DNA of 64,000 nucleotides, taken from Hydractinia symbiolongicarpus. Lineage: Eukaryota > Cnidaria > Hydrozoa > Anthoathecata > Hydractiniidae. The notes beneath the pieces were generated by a model. It was not told where the DNA came from. It searched no databases and saw nothing but the letters and a program-made list of their open reading frames with translations. The stretch lies in NCBI RefSeq assembly GCF_029227915.1, contig NC_079882.1, positions 8,866,001 through 8,930,000 on the forward strand, in the 5' to 3' direction. Shown here one piece after another: positions 63,201 through 64,000 of this stretch (the first letter of the stretch is position 1; every line of letters starts with the position of its first letter). The position numbers and the translations under genes were made by a program.

Positions 63201-63390
63201 AAAGGCTGAACCCGTGGATTTTTTCACAAGTTAACGAGTAAATTAATATTCATTGGTTATTTAGATTGTTCAATTTGTACACGATAACATGGGAGCGTGC
63301 GAAAAAAAGACTCAACTTGCGGAACTTTTAAAATCCAACAACTTCAAGTTGAATCACATACCGTATGATTGGGGCATCAACTCTAAGTGA
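57234..63390 (+). CDS. Glutaredoxin-DEP-DUF547 fusion protein B, 473 aa
   Basis: Exons: 57234-57452, 58635-58734, 59095-59259, 59344-59514, 60256-60329, 60460-60657, 61944-62171, 62748-62828, 62906-62965 and 63265-63390. Exon lengths and phases are identical to fusion gene A; total 1422 nt. Same domain order: glutaredoxin with CPFC (13-16) and TVP (53-55), acidic/Pro linker, DEP (FIGKEAVDWL) and DUF547 (FFINIYNALV, GGYNYSLNDIE, ALVCGAKSCPP). Differences concentrate in the glutaredoxin and linker: the glutathione-site GGWDD of A is GSWGD here, and 14 of the first 73 residues differ. Introns are longer than in A (up to 1.3 kb) and hold a hairpin, a minisatellite and a SINE. Both copies look functional. 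Divergence of the redox site suggests altered glutathione handling in B (inference). Confidence 0.93.
60077..60151. repeat. 75-bp near-perfect hairpin in fusion gene B intron 5
   Basis: Left arm 60077-60111 (starts TTTAGGCCACCAGACCACCA) and right arm 60116-60151 (ends GGCCTAAA) are inverted copies with about two differences around a 4-base loop CCAT. It has no coding capacity. It could be a tiny palindromic MITE or a cruciform-forming sequence; its transcript would fold into a long hairpin. Confidence 0.85.
61079..61265. repeat. Minisatellite of about 20-bp ACTACCAACTTCAAAACTTC-type units
   Basis: About nine degenerate tandem units in intron 6 of fusion gene B. The consensus alternates a variable (C)TAC(C/A)A block with TTCAAAACTT. 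It is directly followed by a SINE. Confidence 0.85.
61274..61520 (+). mobile_element. tRNA-derived SINE in fusion gene B intron 6
   Basis: The tRNA-like head TGTAGCCTTGTGGTTATGG (A-box region) is followed by a B-box-like GGTTCGGTCC at about 61322, a tRNA-unrelated body, and a 3' end TTCTGTATAAATATTCGG plus an (AAT)n tail ending near 61520. This is the most complete of three related copies in the window. The promoter boxes diverge from consensus. Confidence 0.7.
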
Positions 63391-64000
63391 ACAGTATTTA
63401 AAAAAACTTAAATGTTTAGCATTAGATTTAGCAGTAATATTCTCTTTGTGTTAGAAATTAAATCCATCTTGATTTTATCCACTTGAGTCGAATCACTTTC
63501 ATTCGTTCCTAAAGTTCACTTTAGATCTCTAACATAACTTTTAGAGATAGCTTTGAAAACAGACCTACACAGAACTTTTTCCATAACAATTTTTCCATAC
63601 AAGTTATGTTAAATAAATATATATATATAAATACATATTCATAATGATAAAGTATTCTGAGTATATAATAGTGTAATTTATTTATTGTTGCAGTTTTAGA
63701 TAAGGTATTTTTTTGTTTTTGCATTTTGCTTTTGTAAAACGTCGTTTATTGTTTTTTATATCACTGAGCTGTATAATTTTTTTAGGAATTTATTATAATG
63801 TAATTTTATTGTATATTTGACAACTATACGCAATAAATAAAGAACATAAAGCTAACATTTTTTTCACACATTTCTCCTTTTTTCATCCGCTACTGCAAAA
63901 TTGCTTGTTACAGTAAATTCAGTACTTGCGTTAGAAGCATCAGGTTAAGTCAAAAGACATCTTCACGTTGTGATAACTGACGCTTTTTTGTCAACTTTTA
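63391..64000. other. 3' UTR of fusion gene B and downstream DNA
   Basis: A-T rich. AATAAA at 63832-63837 (and an overlapping repeat of it) is the best polyadenylation signal, giving a 3' UTR of about 450 bp. Nothing else is recognised before the window ends. Confidence 0.45.
63832..63837 (+). terminator. Probable polyadenylation signal of fusion gene B
   Basis: AATAAATAAAG, followed by a T-run. Confidence 0.45.

Overview
This window is animal nuclear DNA, AT-rich, with genes split into many short exons by GT-AG introns. The repeat content (a Polinton/Maverick-like element carrying PDRFKTQ repeats, a Ty3/gypsy Gag of a type common in corals and hydrozoans, a non-LTR retrotransposon with a (CAT)n tail, tRNA-derived SINEs and CTCGTCCC-ended MITEs) points to a cnidarian, possibly a hydrozoan. 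That placement is inference.

Layout. (1) 50-4901, minus: a six-exon gene for a protein of about 693 aa. Its helix-loop-helix (HLH) appears only after splicing, and it lacks a recognisable DNA-binding basic region. (2) 8026-24168, plus: a complete Rho-associated kinase (ROCK) gene of 38 coding exons and 1384 aa, with every junction in phase. Intron 2 holds an antisense LINE fragment. (3) 24169-32499: mostly non-coding, with SINE and MITE copies and a two-exon gene (28795-30633, minus) for a small basic protein. (4) 32500-35934 and 57234-63390, plus: two tandem paralogues of a glutaredoxin-DEP-DUF547 fusion, each with ten coding exons and 473 aa. Their similarity is patchy, as gene conversion would produce. 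(5) 39437-55538: a 16.1-kb Polinton/Maverick-like element between the paralogues, bounded by inverted repeats of about 235-260 bp. It carries protein-primed DNA polymerase B, retroviral-type integrase, major capsid protein, packaging ATPase, two BRO-like genes, a Cys-repeat/HNH protein and several small structural or membrane proteins. Most are broken by frameshifts and stops, and the polymerase has an internal 532-bp duplication. A decayed gypsy Gag lies just outside the right end.

The host genes are not an operon and need not share a pathway. ROCK is a conserved cytoskeletal kinase. The fusion proteins join a thiol-redox domain to a DEP (membrane or GPCR-associated) domain and a poorly understood DUF547. 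The element is an old integrated copy: it has a near-complete structural and replication gene set, but few reading frames remain intact.
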